Shown here in pieces: positions 52,198 to 60,735 of a DNA stretch of 64,000 nucleotides. The DNA comes from Actinacidiphila acidipaludis (GTDB taxonomy: Bacteria > Actinomycetota > Actinomycetes > Streptomycetales > Streptomycetaceae). The notes under the pieces were generated by a model, which was not told the origin of the DNA, ran no database searches, and worked only from the letters and a program-made list of their open reading frames with translations. The DNA lies in the NCBI RefSeq assembly GCF_019890725.1, contig NZ_JAINZZ010000028.1:1-64000 (forward strand), read 5' to 3'. A program made the position numbers and the translations under genes. Position 1 is the stretch's first letter. The number at the start of each line of letters is the position of its first letter.

Positions 52198-52335
52198 GCC
52201 TCCATGATCCCGCCCCCGCGCTCACTCGTCACGGGGATTTCGCCCGGCTGTGGAACCTGCGGGCGCGCCCCCGCGTATGGAAGGAATGACGGTACTTTCG
52301 TCCGGAACACCTACGACCACAAAAGGGGACTTCCC

Positions 52336-52911
52336 ATGGCGGTAAGCCTGACCAAGGGCGGCAACGTCTCGCTGACGAAGGAGGCGCCGGGTCTGACGGC
52401 TGTGACGGTCGGCCTGGGCTGGGACGTCCGCACCACCACCGGCACCGACTTCGACCTCGACGCCAGTGCCATCGCCGTCAACGCGACCGGCAAGGTCTAC
52501 TCGGACGGGCACTTCGTCTTCTTCAACAACAAGCAGAGCCCCGACCAGACCATCGTCCACACCGGCGACAACCGCACCGGCGAGGGCGAGGGCGACGACG
52601 AGCAGATCAACGTCAACCTGGCCGGGCTCCCCGCGGACGTCGACAAGATCGTCTTCCCGGTCTCCATCTACGACGCCGAGTCCCGCAGCCAGAACTTCGG
52701 GCAGGTCCGCAACGCCTACATCCGCATCATCAACCAGGCCGGCGGCGCCGAGATCGCCCGCTACGACCTGAGCGAGGACGCCGCGACCGAGACCGCCATG
52801 GTCTTCGGCGAGCTGTACCGCAACGGCGCCGAGTGGAAGTTCCGCGCGGTCGGCCAGGGCTACGCCTCCGGTCTCGCGGGCATCGCCGGCGACTTCGGCG
52901 TCAACCTCTGA
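52336..52911 (+). CDS. terD: TerD-family calcium-binding stress protein
   Basis: A 191-residue TerD/CABP protein of the tellurium-resistance superfamily, abundant in Streptomyces. MAVSLTKGGNVSLTKEAPGLTAVTVGLGWDVR, then FDLDASAIAV, the Ca-binding GEGEGDDEQI acidic loop, and VSIYDAESRSQNFGQVRNAYIRI are all present. Ter proteins are linked to membrane-associated stress complexes; the biochemical activity is unsettled. ATG 52336 follows AAAAGGGGAC. A TerB-family gene lies 0.9 kb downstream in the same direction. Confidence 0.95.
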   Translation: MAVSLTKGGNVSLTKEAPGLTAVTVGLGWDVRTTTGTDFDLDASAIAVNATGKVYSDGHFVFFNNKQSPDQTIVHTGDNRTGEGEGDDEQINVNLAGLPADVDKIVFPVSIYDAESRSQNFGQVRNAYIRIINQAGGAEIARYDLSEDAATETAMVFGELYRNGAEWKFRAVGQGYASGLAGIAGDFGVNL

Positions 52912-53066
52912 CGAACGGCCCCCGGCGGACAGCCGCCGGCGAACGGCGGCCCGCCACGGCCTCCGAGCGTCGGTGCCGCACCGGCCCCCGCGTCCCCCTG
53001 CCCCGTGCGGGGCGGGTACGGGGGCCGGTCCGCGTCCGGAGCGCCGGCGTCTGACACGATGCGCCG

Positions 53067-53555
53067 GTGATCGACCTCGGATACGCCCTGTCCCGCCGCT
53101 TCCCCGACCCGCCGCAGACCGACTACCGGACCGCGGACGTCCGCGCGCTGCGGCACGACCTGTTCTGCGGGGACGTCTATCTGGCCGAGGGCGAGCGGGA
53201 GCTGTCCACCCGCTGGGGCTGGGTGCCGGTGCTGGACTTCGCCTGGGCGCTGTGCGCCATCGTGGAGGAGCTGGACCGCGACCCGCTCGGCAGCCGGGCC
53301 GCCCGGCCGCAGTACGCCGAGTTCGACTTCACCGAGTCCACCGACCGGCTGCGCTTCGTCCGCCGCTTCGGGCACGTGGACGTGACCGCGGACTGGGCCG
53401 AGGACGAACCGCCGCTGATCCTGCACCACGCCGAGCTGCGCCGCGAGGCACGGGACTTCCTGCACGACCTGGTCGCCGACCTCACCGACATGCACGACGG
53501 GCTGGACGCCAACCCCGCCGTGTGGGGGCTGCTCGCGCGGTATCCCCGCGTCTGA
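53067..53555 (+). CDS. Hypothetical protein (DUF-type, acidic)
   Basis: A 162-residue soluble acidic protein starting at GTG 53067 (MIDLGYALSRRFPDPPQTDYR). It is rich in Asp/Glu and Trp (ERELSTRWGWVPVLDFAWALCAIVEELDRD) and ends in helices (ARDFLHDLVADLTDMHDGLDANPAVWGLLARYP). I do not recognise a named family. Its size and composition resemble small immunity-type or regulatory proteins, but no toxin gene is adjacent. It lies between the terD and terB genes. Confidence 0.6.
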   Translation: MIDLGYALSRRFPDPPQTDYRTADVRALRHDLFCGDVYLAEGERELSTRWGWVPVLDFAWALCAIVEELDRDPLGSRAARPQYAEFDFTESTDRLRFVRRFGHVDVTADWAEDEPPLILHHAELRREARDFLHDLVADLTDMHDGLDANPAVWGLLARYPRV

Positions 53556-53764
53556 CCCGGCCTGTTCGCTCAGAGCGAACAGCATCCGCAGGTGTCCGCC
53601 GCCCCCTGCGTCTGCCCCGAAAACCGGGCCCCGGGCGTGGATCACCACCGGGACTTGGGAACTTCTTTACGCTGTCCGGTAGTTGTTCAGAGCGCATACC
53701 CGGCCGCATGAAACACCCATGAACCCGTACACATCGACCCCGAGCACGCGTAGGAGAGACCGCC

Positions 53765-54220
53765 ATGGCCCTGTGGGACCGCTTCAAGGAATCCGCCCAG
53801 ACCATGCAGACCCAGCTCACCGCGAAGAAGAACGACCTCAAGAGCGGGGCCTTCCGTGACGCCAGCATGGCGATGTGCGCCCTGGTCTCGGCGGCGGACG
53901 GCTCCGTCGACCCCTCCGAGCGGCAGCGCGTGGCCGCGCTGATCGCCGGCAACGACGTCCTGCAGAACTTCCCCGCGATGGACCTGCAGCGCCGTTTCGA
54001 CGACTACCTGAACAAGCTCGCCGCCGACTTCGACTTCGGCAAGGTGGCGATCCTGCAGGAGATCGCCAAGGTGCAGAAGAAGCCCACCGAGGCCCGTGCG
54101 GTCATCCAGATCGGTATCGTCATCGGCGGCGCGGACGGCGTCTTCGACAAGAGTGAGCAGGCCGTGGTCCGCGAGGCGTGCTTCGCGGTGGGGCTCAACC
54201 CCGCGGAGTTCGACCTGTGA
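53765..54220 (+). CDS. terB: TerB-family tellurite-resistance/stress protein
   Basis: A 151-residue TerB-fold protein, helical, with acidic metal-binding motifs (ALVSAADGSVDPSERQRVAALI and IGGADGVFDKSEQAVVREAC). MALWDRFKESAQTMQTQLTAKKNDLKSGAFRDASMAMCALV is the family N-terminus. It has an AGGAGAG ribosome site just upstream and a TACGCT -10 candidate around 53669. Probably acts with TerD-like proteins in stress complexes near the membrane. The regulator gene follows within 40 nt. Confidence 0.93.
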   Translation: MALWDRFKESAQTMQTQLTAKKNDLKSGAFRDASMAMCALVSAADGSVDPSERQRVAALIAGNDVLQNFPAMDLQRRFDDYLNKLAADFDFGKVAILQEIAKVQKKPTEARAVIQIGIVIGGADGVFDKSEQAVVREACFAVGLNPAEFDL

Positions 54221-54260
54221 GTCGATGACGGGGCTGTCGCTGGATTCGGAGGGCCGTTCG

Positions 54261-55289
54261 ATGCCGGGCGACGAGGAGGTGGCGCTTGCGATCTACCAGG
54301 CGCTCCGGGCGCAGGGCGGCATCTCCTCCGAAGAGGAGCTGTGCAAGGCCGCGGGGGTGGACGCGGACCAGGCCAGGCGGGGACGCGGGCGGCTGCACGA
54401 ACTGGGCCTGGTCCAGGTCGTCGACGGGGTCCTGGAGCCGGTCGAGCCCGACACCGCCCTGGTGCGGACCATGGACGCCTACCACGCCAACGCGGCCGAG
54501 CAGGTCCGCAACGCCACGGCCCTCCAGCAGCTGACCCAGTCCCTGATGACGCTCTACCGGCCGGCGGTCGCCCGGGACGCCTCGCAGGTCGAGGTGGAGT
54601 ACATCATCGACCGCCGGCGCAAGGACCGCACCATCGTCGCGCTGGAGACCACCACCCAGCGCTCGGTCGACGCGATGCACCCCGGCCCGATGCCGACCGC
54701 CCAGGTGCTGGAGACGTCCCTTGAGCGGGACGTGGAGACGATGGAGCGTGGCGTGCGGCTGCGCGCCATCTACCCGCTGGCCCTGCTCCAGAGCCCGCGC
54801 TACTCCGGTTACCTGCAGGAGCTGCACGACGCGGGCGTGGAGGTGCGGCTGCTGGACCACGCGCCGCTGGACATGATCATCCACGACCAGGCCGCGGTGT
54901 GCCTGCCCGCGGATCCGGACCACCCGGGCACGGCGATGCTGGTGGTCCGCGGGGTCGCCCTCATCCGCGCCTACAGCGCCTTCTACGACGACTTCTGGCT
55001 GCGCGCCGTCCCGTACACCACGGCGCAGAACGGCTCGGGCGCCAGCGGGCTGACCCTTCAGGAGCGGGCGGTGATCCGGCTGATGGCCGGCGGCCTGAGC
55101 GACGACCAGATCGCCCGCAAGATGGGGGTGCACCGCCGTACCGTGCAGCGCGCGGTGGCCAAACTGATGGAACGGCTCGACGCCTCCAGCCGGTTCGAGG
55201 CCGGCCTGAAACTCGGCCAGGACCCGGAGCTGGTCAAGGCGCTGCGCCCGGCGTCCGCCGGTGGGCCGTCCGTTCCCGCCCCCCCATAG
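54261..55289 (+). CDS. LuxR-type transcriptional regulator with TrmB-like N-terminal region
   Basis: A 342-residue regulator. An N-terminal winged-helix-like segment (ALRAQGGISSEEELCKAAGVDADQARRGRGRLHELGLVQVV) resembles TrmB. A middle alpha/beta domain has TrmB/PLD-like features (YPLALLQSPRYSGYLQELHDAGVEVRLLDHAPLDMIIHDQAAVCLP). The C-terminal LuxR-type HTH is LTLQERAVIRLMAGGLSDDQIARKMGVHRRTVQRAVAKLMERL. ATG 54261 has GGAGGG; the ATG at 54225 adds 12 residues. It is 40 nt downstream of terB and probably cotranscribed. Ligand and targets are unknown. Confidence 0.85.
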   Translation: MPGDEEVALAIYQALRAQGGISSEEELCKAAGVDADQARRGRGRLHELGLVQVVDGVLEPVEPDTALVRTMDAYHANAAEQVRNATALQQLTQSLMTLYRPAVARDASQVEVEYIIDRRRKDRTIVALETTTQRSVDAMHPGPMPTAQVLETSLERDVETMERGVRLRAIYPLALLQSPRYSGYLQELHDAGVEVRLLDHAPLDMIIHDQAAVCLPADPDHPGTAMLVVRGVALIRAYSAFYDDFWLRAVPYTTAQNGSGASGLTLQERAVIRLMAGGLSDDQIARKMGVHRRTVQRAVAKLMERLDASSRFEAGLKLGQDPELVKALRPASAGGPSVPAPP

Positions 55290-55751
55290 GTCCGGGAACG
55301 AACGGCACCGGCGAGGTGGGAGCCAACGGGCCTGGTCGGCCCCCACCGTTGTCGGACAGCGCCCCCCCCGGGGAAAAACCGGGCGAGCGTGCCGGTTGTG
55401 TGCCGCCGTCCGACCCCTGGCCGCGGCGACTCGGGGGAGCCGCGACCAGGTGGCACCTGTCGGTGCTGCGGACTCTCGGTAGGCGGGAAGTTACGCCGTG
55501 AGGGGCCGCCTCTGATTGGTACCCGACGACACCGCGTCATGCCTAGCGGGTAGGTGGCCGGACAACGCCCTCATCACGCGATGAAAGCGTTTCCTACCTG
55601 CGGCTTTTTCACTCCCGGACGGCACCTGTCCAAAAAGGGACACATACCAATCTGGACAGTCCCGGAGCCCCGGAACGCCCTGTTCCGCCCTGGCCTGTCC
55701 CTGACGGACGGTGACGGTAAGCGGTTGAGCCGGAGGCGCCCTCCGCGTGGT
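55290..55751. other. Intergenic region without a gene
   Basis: The 462-nt interval between convergent genes shows no credible coding sequence. It contains a run of eight C (about 55363-55370), a TCATC-ACGC-GATGA dyad (55571-55584) and GC-rich flanks. No clear terminator hairpin was identified. Confidence 0.5.
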
Positions 55752-56312
55752 TCACCGCTCGCGGGCGGCACGCCACTCGGGGGCCAGCACCGACCAGATC
55801 TCGGTGTCCTGCCGCACGCCGCGGTAGGGGAAGTCCTGGCGCAGCACACCGTCGCGGGTCATGCCGAGCCGCTGCGCGACCTTGACGCTCGGCGTGTTGA
55901 CGGCCGAGACGTGCCACTCCACCCGGTGCATCTCGCGCTGGTCGACGGCCCAGTCGATGAGGAGCCGCACCGCCCGGGTCACCAGGCCGCGTCCCACCGC
56001 GGCCGGCTCCAGCCAGCAGCCCGCCTCGCACGTGCCGGTGGCGGCGTCGAACACGCGGAACAGCACGCCGCCGACGAGGAGGCCGTCGAGCCGGATGCCG
56101 TAGAGCCGGCCGGTGTCGGCGGCCGCCTTGTCCGCGTACGACTGCAGCCAGGTGCGGGCCGAGGCCAGATCCGTGACGAGGTCGGGCAGCCCCACGTGCT
56201 GCCCGATGAAGTCCCGCCCCCGGTCGATGTGCGCGAGGAACTCGTCCGCCTGCCACGGCTCCAGCGGTTCGAGCGTGGCGCGGTCCCCGAGGGGCGTGGC
56301 GAACATCCTCAT
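55752..56312 (-). CDS. GNAT acetyltransferase (RimJ/RimL type)
   Basis: A 186-residue N-acetyltransferase. RATLEPLEPWQADEFLAHIDRGRDFIGQHV begins the fold. The acetyl-CoA region is GCWLEPAAVGRGLVTRAVRLLIDWAVDQREMHRVEWHVSAVNTPSVKVAQRLGMTRDG (the RGLVTRA variant of the R/Q-x-x-G-x-G/A loop), and the protein ends in YSVLAPEW-like residues. It resembles ribosomal-protein or aminoglycoside/peptide N-acetyltransferases; the substrate is unknown. ATG 56312 is chosen. Confidence 0.88.
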   Translation of the reverse strand: MRMFATPLGDRATLEPLEPWQADEFLAHIDRGRDFIGQHVGLPDLVTDLASARTWLQSYADKAAADTGRLYGIRLDGLLVGGVLFRVFDAATGTCEAGCWLEPAAVGRGLVTRAVRLLIDWAVDQREMHRVEWHVSAVNTPSVKVAQRLGMTRDGVLRQDFPYRGVRQDTEIWSVLAPEWRAARER

Positions 56313-56497
56313 CCTCCGTCGTCAGCGGGACATCCTTGAGCGATCCTTCCACGCCCCCGGGCCCGTATCCCGCCTCCGTCTCGTGGTGGGCAGCCCGAAC
56401 GATGTGGACGGGGTCCGCCCCTTACTGCCCCTGCGGCCCCTTTCGCCGCCGGGGGGGGAGGGCACACGGAGCGATGCGGCCACTCGGCAAACGGCAC

Positions 56498-56550
56498 ACG
56501 GACCCGCCCGCCCCCACGCCGGGAATCCGGTACGGGGCGGACGGGTCCGT
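56498..56550 (-). terminator. Terminator of the FG-GAP protein gene
   Basis: Arms 56498-56514 and 56534-56550 form a 17-bp stem with one mismatch and a 19-nt loop, starting 19 nt past the FG-GAP gene stop. Confidence 0.85.
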
Positions 56551-56568
56551 GGAAGGAAAGGCTGAGGT

Positions 56569-58863
56569 TCAGACCAGCTTGTTGTAGACGCTCCAGCCGC
56601 TACCGACGTTCTCGCGCGCCGCATACGGCGCCTGGGCGTTGCCCGTCCCCCGGTACAGGTACAGCACACCGTAGACGTCACGGCCGAGGATGTCGGCCCG
56701 GCCGTCACCCGTCAGGTCACCGGGCACGACCAGGGCGTCGTAAACGCCCCAGCCCGTCCCCACCTTGGTGGGCCTGGCGAAGGGAGCCGCCGCGCTGCCC
56801 GTCCCCTGGTACAGCCACAGCGCACCGGATGCGTCCGTCGCCAGCAGGTCCGCGCGGCCGTCACCGGTCAGATCGCCCGTGCCCGCGAGGGGGTTGTACG
56901 CGTTCCAGCCCGCACCGATCTTCACGCGGGCCGCGAACGGCGCCGTGGCGCTCGACGTCCCCGGGTACAGCCAGAGCACGCCCGAGGTGTCACGCGCAAG
57001 CAGGTCCGCGCGGCCGTCACCGTTCAGATCACCGGCCCCCACAAGGGAGTTGTAGATGCTCCAGCCGGCGCCGACCTTCGCACGGGCCTCGAAGGGCCTG
57101 GCGTCACCGCCCCCGCGGTAGTACCAGAGCACACCGCTCGTGTCCCGGGCGACCATGTCACCCACCCCGTGCACGGTCAGGTTCGACAGCGCGGTGATCG
57201 CGTCGTACCCCTGCCACCCGTTGCCGACCGCGACGCGCGCCTGGTACGGCGCGGACGCGTTGCCCGTCCCGTCGTAACGCCACAGCGTTCCCGCGGCGTC
57301 CCGGCCGAGGAACCGCGTGGCGGCGGAGGTCCGTGGCGCCGCGACGACGGCGAAACCGGCCGTCGCCTCGGGGTTCGCCGCACCCGCGTCCGACGCCTGG
57401 AAGCGGACGTCGGCTGTCAGTTGCCACGCGTCGACGTTCGCGCCGGCCGCCACGGTGTAGCCGATGGTGTGGTCACCCGCGGGCAGGTCGCAGGACACGG
57501 CCTCCGCCGCTCCGTTGACCGCTCCCATCACGTGATCGCACGCGCCCTGCGAGCCGCCGCTCACCGAGGTGACCTTGAGGTCGACGGTGCTGTCGCTCCA
57601 GTCGGGCTGCCCGTCCGCGGGCCGGAACGCGACGGTGAGCCGACCCGCGCTCTCGGCGTGGACCCGCACGGTGTGCGTGGCCGTCGAGGAGGCGGACACG
57701 TCCGCGGTCGTCAGATCGAGGGCGGACTGCGTCTCCTCGACCAGGCCGTGCTCGGGCGCGGAGTCTTGTGGGCTGGTCGGCTGGCCGTCGTAGTCGCCGA
57801 CCGCGAGGAACCGGCTGCCGCCCGCTCCGTCGATGGGTGCGACGTCGTGGAAGTACGAGGTCCGGGGTCCGGCATCGGGGATGGCCGCCCCGGCCTGCTT
57901 CGTCCAGGTCGCGCCGTCGTAGTGCCAGAGGACCGCGTCGGACATCAGGGTCGAGTAGTCGCCGCCGGCGGCCCACAGTCCGCCCTGCCCGTCCGGCCGG
58001 AGGGACTCGAGGTAGTAGTCCGACAGGGCGCCGGTGACGTCGTGCCAGGACGAGCCGTCCCAGTGCTGGACGCGAGTCCGCATCGCACCGGACTGGTCCC
58101 AGCCGCCTATGTAGATGTCGTCCGCCGAAGTGGCGGCGATCGCGGCCATCGGCACGCCTGCGGGTGTCGGCGCGGTGATCGGCGTCCACGTCGTGCCGTC
58201 CCAGTGATACAGCACGGGTTCGTCCTCGGCCCGGAAGTTCATGCCCGTCGCGTAGGCGTCGTCGGCCGACAGGGCGTCGATGCCCCGGATGTCCACGCCC
58301 TCGGGCAGCGAGAAGGTCTGCCAGGCGCCGTCGCTGTAGGTGTAGAGGGCGTTGCCGCCCTCGAAGACCCGGCCGGGCACGGCTTTGAGCGGCACCTCGA
58401 TCCAGTCCCGGTCGAGTGGGCCCGCAGCCTCCACGGCCGACCACCGCCGGCCGTCGAAGTGGGCGATGTACTGCGTACCGCCCGTGATGGTGCTGACGGT
58501 GCCGTAGGCCCACACGTCGTTCGCCGATGCGGCGCTGATGGCGGACCACTCCTGCACCGCGGGCAGCGCCGGATCCGTGACCGGCGACCACGTCTGGCCG
58601 TCCCACTGCATGATGAGGCCACCGCCTGTGCCCGAGCCCGCCGCCCAGGCGTGGTCGGCGTCCACCGACGTGACGGACCGCAGCGACAACGCTGCGCTGT
58701 CGCCGGACAGCGTCGCCTTCCACCCCGGCGTCGAGGCGTGATGGGTGGCCGGTGCCGTGTCGGCGGAAGCCGTTCCCGCGGAGCCGACGAGTGCGGCGAG
58801 CAGGGCCAGTCCCGCTGCTCCTGCTACGGCGAGCCGTTTGGTGTGCGTGCGCTTCCGTGTGAT
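56569..58863 (-). CDS. Secreted beta-propeller/FG-GAP repeat protein with apparent ATC start
   Basis: A 764-residue exported protein. The Sec signal is (M)TRKRTHTKRLAVAGAAGLALLAALVGSAGTASA. The N-terminal half has propeller-like repeats with WDGQTWSPV, FDGRRWSAV, WDGTTWTPI, WDGSSWHDV and SADDAY/SADDIYIGGW motifs. The C-terminal ~230 residues are five FG-GAP/VCBS repeats of ~47 residues, with Ca-binding-like DLNGDGRADLL or DLTGDGRADLL. A perfect AAGGGAGGGG ribosome site (58871-58880) sits 7 nt before ATC 58863, and an in-frame TGA precedes it. The first ATG/GTG/TTG start is TTG 58689, which would drop the signal peptide. ATC initiation or a mutated ATG are both possible. Confidence 0.82.
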   Translation of the reverse strand: MTRKRTHTKRLAVAGAAGLALLAALVGSAGTASADTAPATHHASTPGWKATLSGDSAALSLRSVTSVDADHAWAAGSGTGGGLIMQWDGQTWSPVTDPALPAVQEWSAISAASANDVWAYGTVSTITGGTQYIAHFDGRRWSAVEAAGPLDRDWIEVPLKAVPGRVFEGGNALYTYSDGAWQTFSLPEGVDIRGIDALSADDAYATGMNFRAEDEPVLYHWDGTTWTPITAPTPAGVPMAAIAATSADDIYIGGWDQSGAMRTRVQHWDGSSWHDVTGALSDYYLESLRPDGQGGLWAAGGDYSTLMSDAVLWHYDGATWTKQAGAAIPDAGPRTSYFHDVAPIDGAGGSRFLAVGDYDGQPTSPQDSAPEHGLVEETQSALDLTTADVSASSTATHTVRVHAESAGRLTVAFRPADGQPDWSDSTVDLKVTSVSGGSQGACDHVMGAVNGAAEAVSCDLPAGDHTIGYTVAAGANVDAWQLTADVRFQASDAGAANPEATAGFAVVAAPRTSAATRFLGRDAAGTLWRYDGTGNASAPYQARVAVGNGWQGYDAITALSNLTVHGVGDMVARDTSGVLWYYRGGGDARPFEARAKVGAGWSIYNSLVGAGDLNGDGRADLLARDTSGVLWLYPGTSSATAPFAARVKIGAGWNAYNPLAGTGDLTGDGRADLLATDASGALWLYQGTGSAAAPFARPTKVGTGWGVYDALVVPGDLTGDGRADILGRDVYGVLYLYRGTGNAQAPYAARENVGSGWSVYNKLV

Positions 58864-59202
58864 GGTGCGTCCCCTCCCTTGGTCAACGTCCCCTCAACAG
58901 AGGTGCGTTGAGTTGTGCCGCAGGGTGTCGAGCGGGGCTGGACCGAACGTGCGCCCACGCGCGGGTGCCACACGGCCCCGAACGATCGGCACGTGTCCGG
59001 CTCCCATGGAGTCCCCCTCCTCGCGCGGCGCGTCCCGGCACCCGCGGCCTCGGCGTGTGCGCCGGCCTGCGGGCCCGTCAGCCATGCGTGGGCCGGGCGC
59101 CGTACGTGCCCGCCCGGTCACCGCTCCCCCACGGCCACGGCAGTCTGCCACAACGAGTGCGGCCGCCGTCGGGCGGATGATCGGTGCGCCCGATCTGACC
59201 GG
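58864..59202. other. Intergenic region upstream of the FG-GAP gene
   Basis: Contains the FG-GAP gene's ribosome site (58871-58880) and presumably its promoter. A string of GC-rich frames on both strands is not convincing. No regulatory dyad stood out. Confidence 0.4.
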
Positions 59203-59778
59203 CTACGCGCAGGCTCGACGGGCTCCGCCCGCGGCGGCTTCATGCCCTGGAAGCAGGTGGGCCCGGGCCCGCTGGATTTCACCGACGTACTGGGCGAGCC
59301 CGAAACGCACTTCCTCGATGAGAGCCCCGTCCGAACCCGGGTAATTCAGGCCCGACCAGAGCACGGTGTGGCCTCGCAACCGGAGTCGGACGCGGAGTTC
59401 GCCCGCATGCTCCGCTGGGGCTCGGTCGGGGTACGGGCCCGGCTCGACGACGTGGGCGACACTCACGGAGCGGACGGTCTCCGTCGGATAGAGGGGGCCA
59501 CCCGGTCGCAGAAGCCGGCCAGGATGCCAGCCACGGGCCCTGATGTCGGTGCGCGTGATCATGTCGAGGCCGTCCACGATCAGGTACGCGTGCATCGCCG
59601 CGCACAGTGGCGGCCCGGGACAGCGGCCCACGAGCAGCGTCGCGACCGCACTGCTGCCTCCGGCACGGGTCGGATCGTCCCGAAGCCGGCGTGCGGGTCT
59701 ACGCGGCATCCGCCTTTCGGAAAGCCATGAGGCGATCGTAGCCCCGGGAACCCGGACACCGTCAGGGGAGGACGTCAT
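59203..59778 (-). CDS. Hypothetical protein
   Basis: An open frame of 191 codons with G/C-ending codon use. The most protein-like part is the last ~130 residues (MHAYLIVDGLDMITRTDIRARGWHPGRLLRPG, ELRVRLRLRGHTVLWSGLNYPGSDG, ALIEEVRFGLAQYVGEIQRA). The first ~60 residues are Arg/Pro-rich, so the true start may be ATG 59710 (after a GAAAGG) or ATG 59595. No family recognised, no signal peptide, no membrane segment. Confidence 0.5.
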   Translation of the reverse strand: MTSSPDGVRVPGATIASWLSERRMPRRPARRLRDDPTRAGGSSAVATLLVGRCPGPPLCAAMHAYLIVDGLDMITRTDIRARGWHPGRLLRPGGPLYPTETVRSVSVAHVVEPGPYPDRAPAEHAGELRVRLRLRGHTVLWSGLNYPGSDGALIEEVRFGLAQYVGEIQRARAHLLPGHEAAAGGARRACA

Positions 59779-59815
59779 CCCTGCTCGGGACCGGCGCAGC
59801 GCCCAGCGCCCAGCG

Positions 59816-60451
59816 CTACATCGTGGTGATGTGCCGCCCCGTCACCTGCGTCGGCCGCACCCGTACCCACAGCGCACGCTCCCCGCCGGCCCACGGTTCC
59901 AGATCGTGTTTCGCCGCCAGCCGCTCGGCGGCCGCCGCGTCGTCGATCCGCTCGGCGGTGCCGGTGACGAGGACGCTCCAGCCCTGGCTGAGGTCGTCGT
60001 CGATGCGGTCGGTCTCGAAGGACACGGACGCCCCGCTGCGGGGTGCGGCCGCCCCCTGCTCCGCCGTCCGGTAGAGGATGGTCTTCGTGTCGACCACGTA
60101 GTTGACGGGGAAGACGGCCGGTCCCGGCTCGGACGGCAGCGCGATCCGGCCCACCCCGTGCGTGCCGAGCTTGTCCCAGCACTCGGGCTCGGTCAGCCGC
60201 GCGAGGACCGGCCGCTCGGCAGCCTCCGACTGGCCGGGCGGCAGGTCGTCGCGGCCCTCCAGCAGCTCGTGCCGCGTCAGCCCGAGCGCCGCCGCGATCC
60301 GGAGGAGCCCGCCCGGGTCGAAGTCGGGTTCGCAGACCAGCAGGTGCTCCAGGTACTTCGTGGACATGCCCGCCTTCCTGGACAGCTCCCGCTCGGTCAT
60401 GTCGAGCTGGGTGAGCCGCTCGGCGACGCGGCTCGCGAGATCGTGCGGCAC
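59816..60451 (-). CDS. HTH (XRE-like) fused to pyridoxamine 5'-phosphate oxidase-like protein
   Basis: A 211-residue protein: an N-terminal XRE-type HTH (RVAERLTQLDMTERELSRKAGMSTKYLEHLLVCEPDFDPGGLLRIAAAL) followed by a PPOX/FMN-binding split barrel (LGTHGVGRIALPSEPGPAVFPVNYVVDTKTILYRTA, SVSFETDRIDDDLSQGWSVLVTGTAERI, WVRVRPTQVTGRHI). In Streptomyces such HTH-PPOX genes cluster with universal-stress, Hsp20 and glycoside-phosphorylase genes. GTG 60451 follows GGAGCACACC. The ligand may be FMN, F420 or haem. It lies downstream of the GH65/Hsp20 pair in the same direction. Confidence 0.88.
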   Translation of the reverse strand: MPHDLASRVAERLTQLDMTERELSRKAGMSTKYLEHLLVCEPDFDPGGLLRIAAALGLTRHELLEGRDDLPPGQSEAAERPVLARLTEPECWDKLGTHGVGRIALPSEPGPAVFPVNYVVDTKTILYRTAEQGAAAPRSGASVSFETDRIDDDLSQGWSVLVTGTAERIDDAAAAERLAAKHDLEPWAGGERALWVRVRPTQVTGRHITTM

Positions 60452-60671
60452 GGTGTGCTCCGAACGGGGATCGGCGGCAGGGGGCGGCGGCGAGGAGGCC
60501 GGCACGGTCACGGGGAACGACGGTGCCGGAGGCCCGCGTCCCGCGACGGAGATCTCCGCCGGGGCCGGGCTCCCCCGGACCGGCATCGCCCACGCGCCCG
60601 GCTCCTCCGGACCAGCATCACCCACGCCGGAAGGCCCCGCCACGCAGGCCGAGCGCCCGCACCGACCGCCG

Positions 60672-60721
60672 TACCCCGGGTGGCCCACCCGACCCCCCGC
60701 ACCCCGGGTGGCCCACCCGAC
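60672..60721. repeat. Two direct copies of a palindromic unit
   Basis: ACCCCGGGTGGCCCACCCGAC occurs at about 60673-60693 and again at about 60701-60721; each copy contains the dyad GGGTGGCCCACCC. The position, just after the GH65 stop (60736, minus strand), fits a terminator-like or duplicated element. Confidence 0.6.
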
Positions 60722-60735
60722 AACCGCCGCCGGCC

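Noticed and set aside
55571..55584. TCATC-ACGC-GATGA dyad resembling the core of the ABC-exporter operator
   Set aside because: Arms are only 5 bp, no promoter or gene start is near, and the AT flanks of the 3786-3807 element are missing; likely chance.
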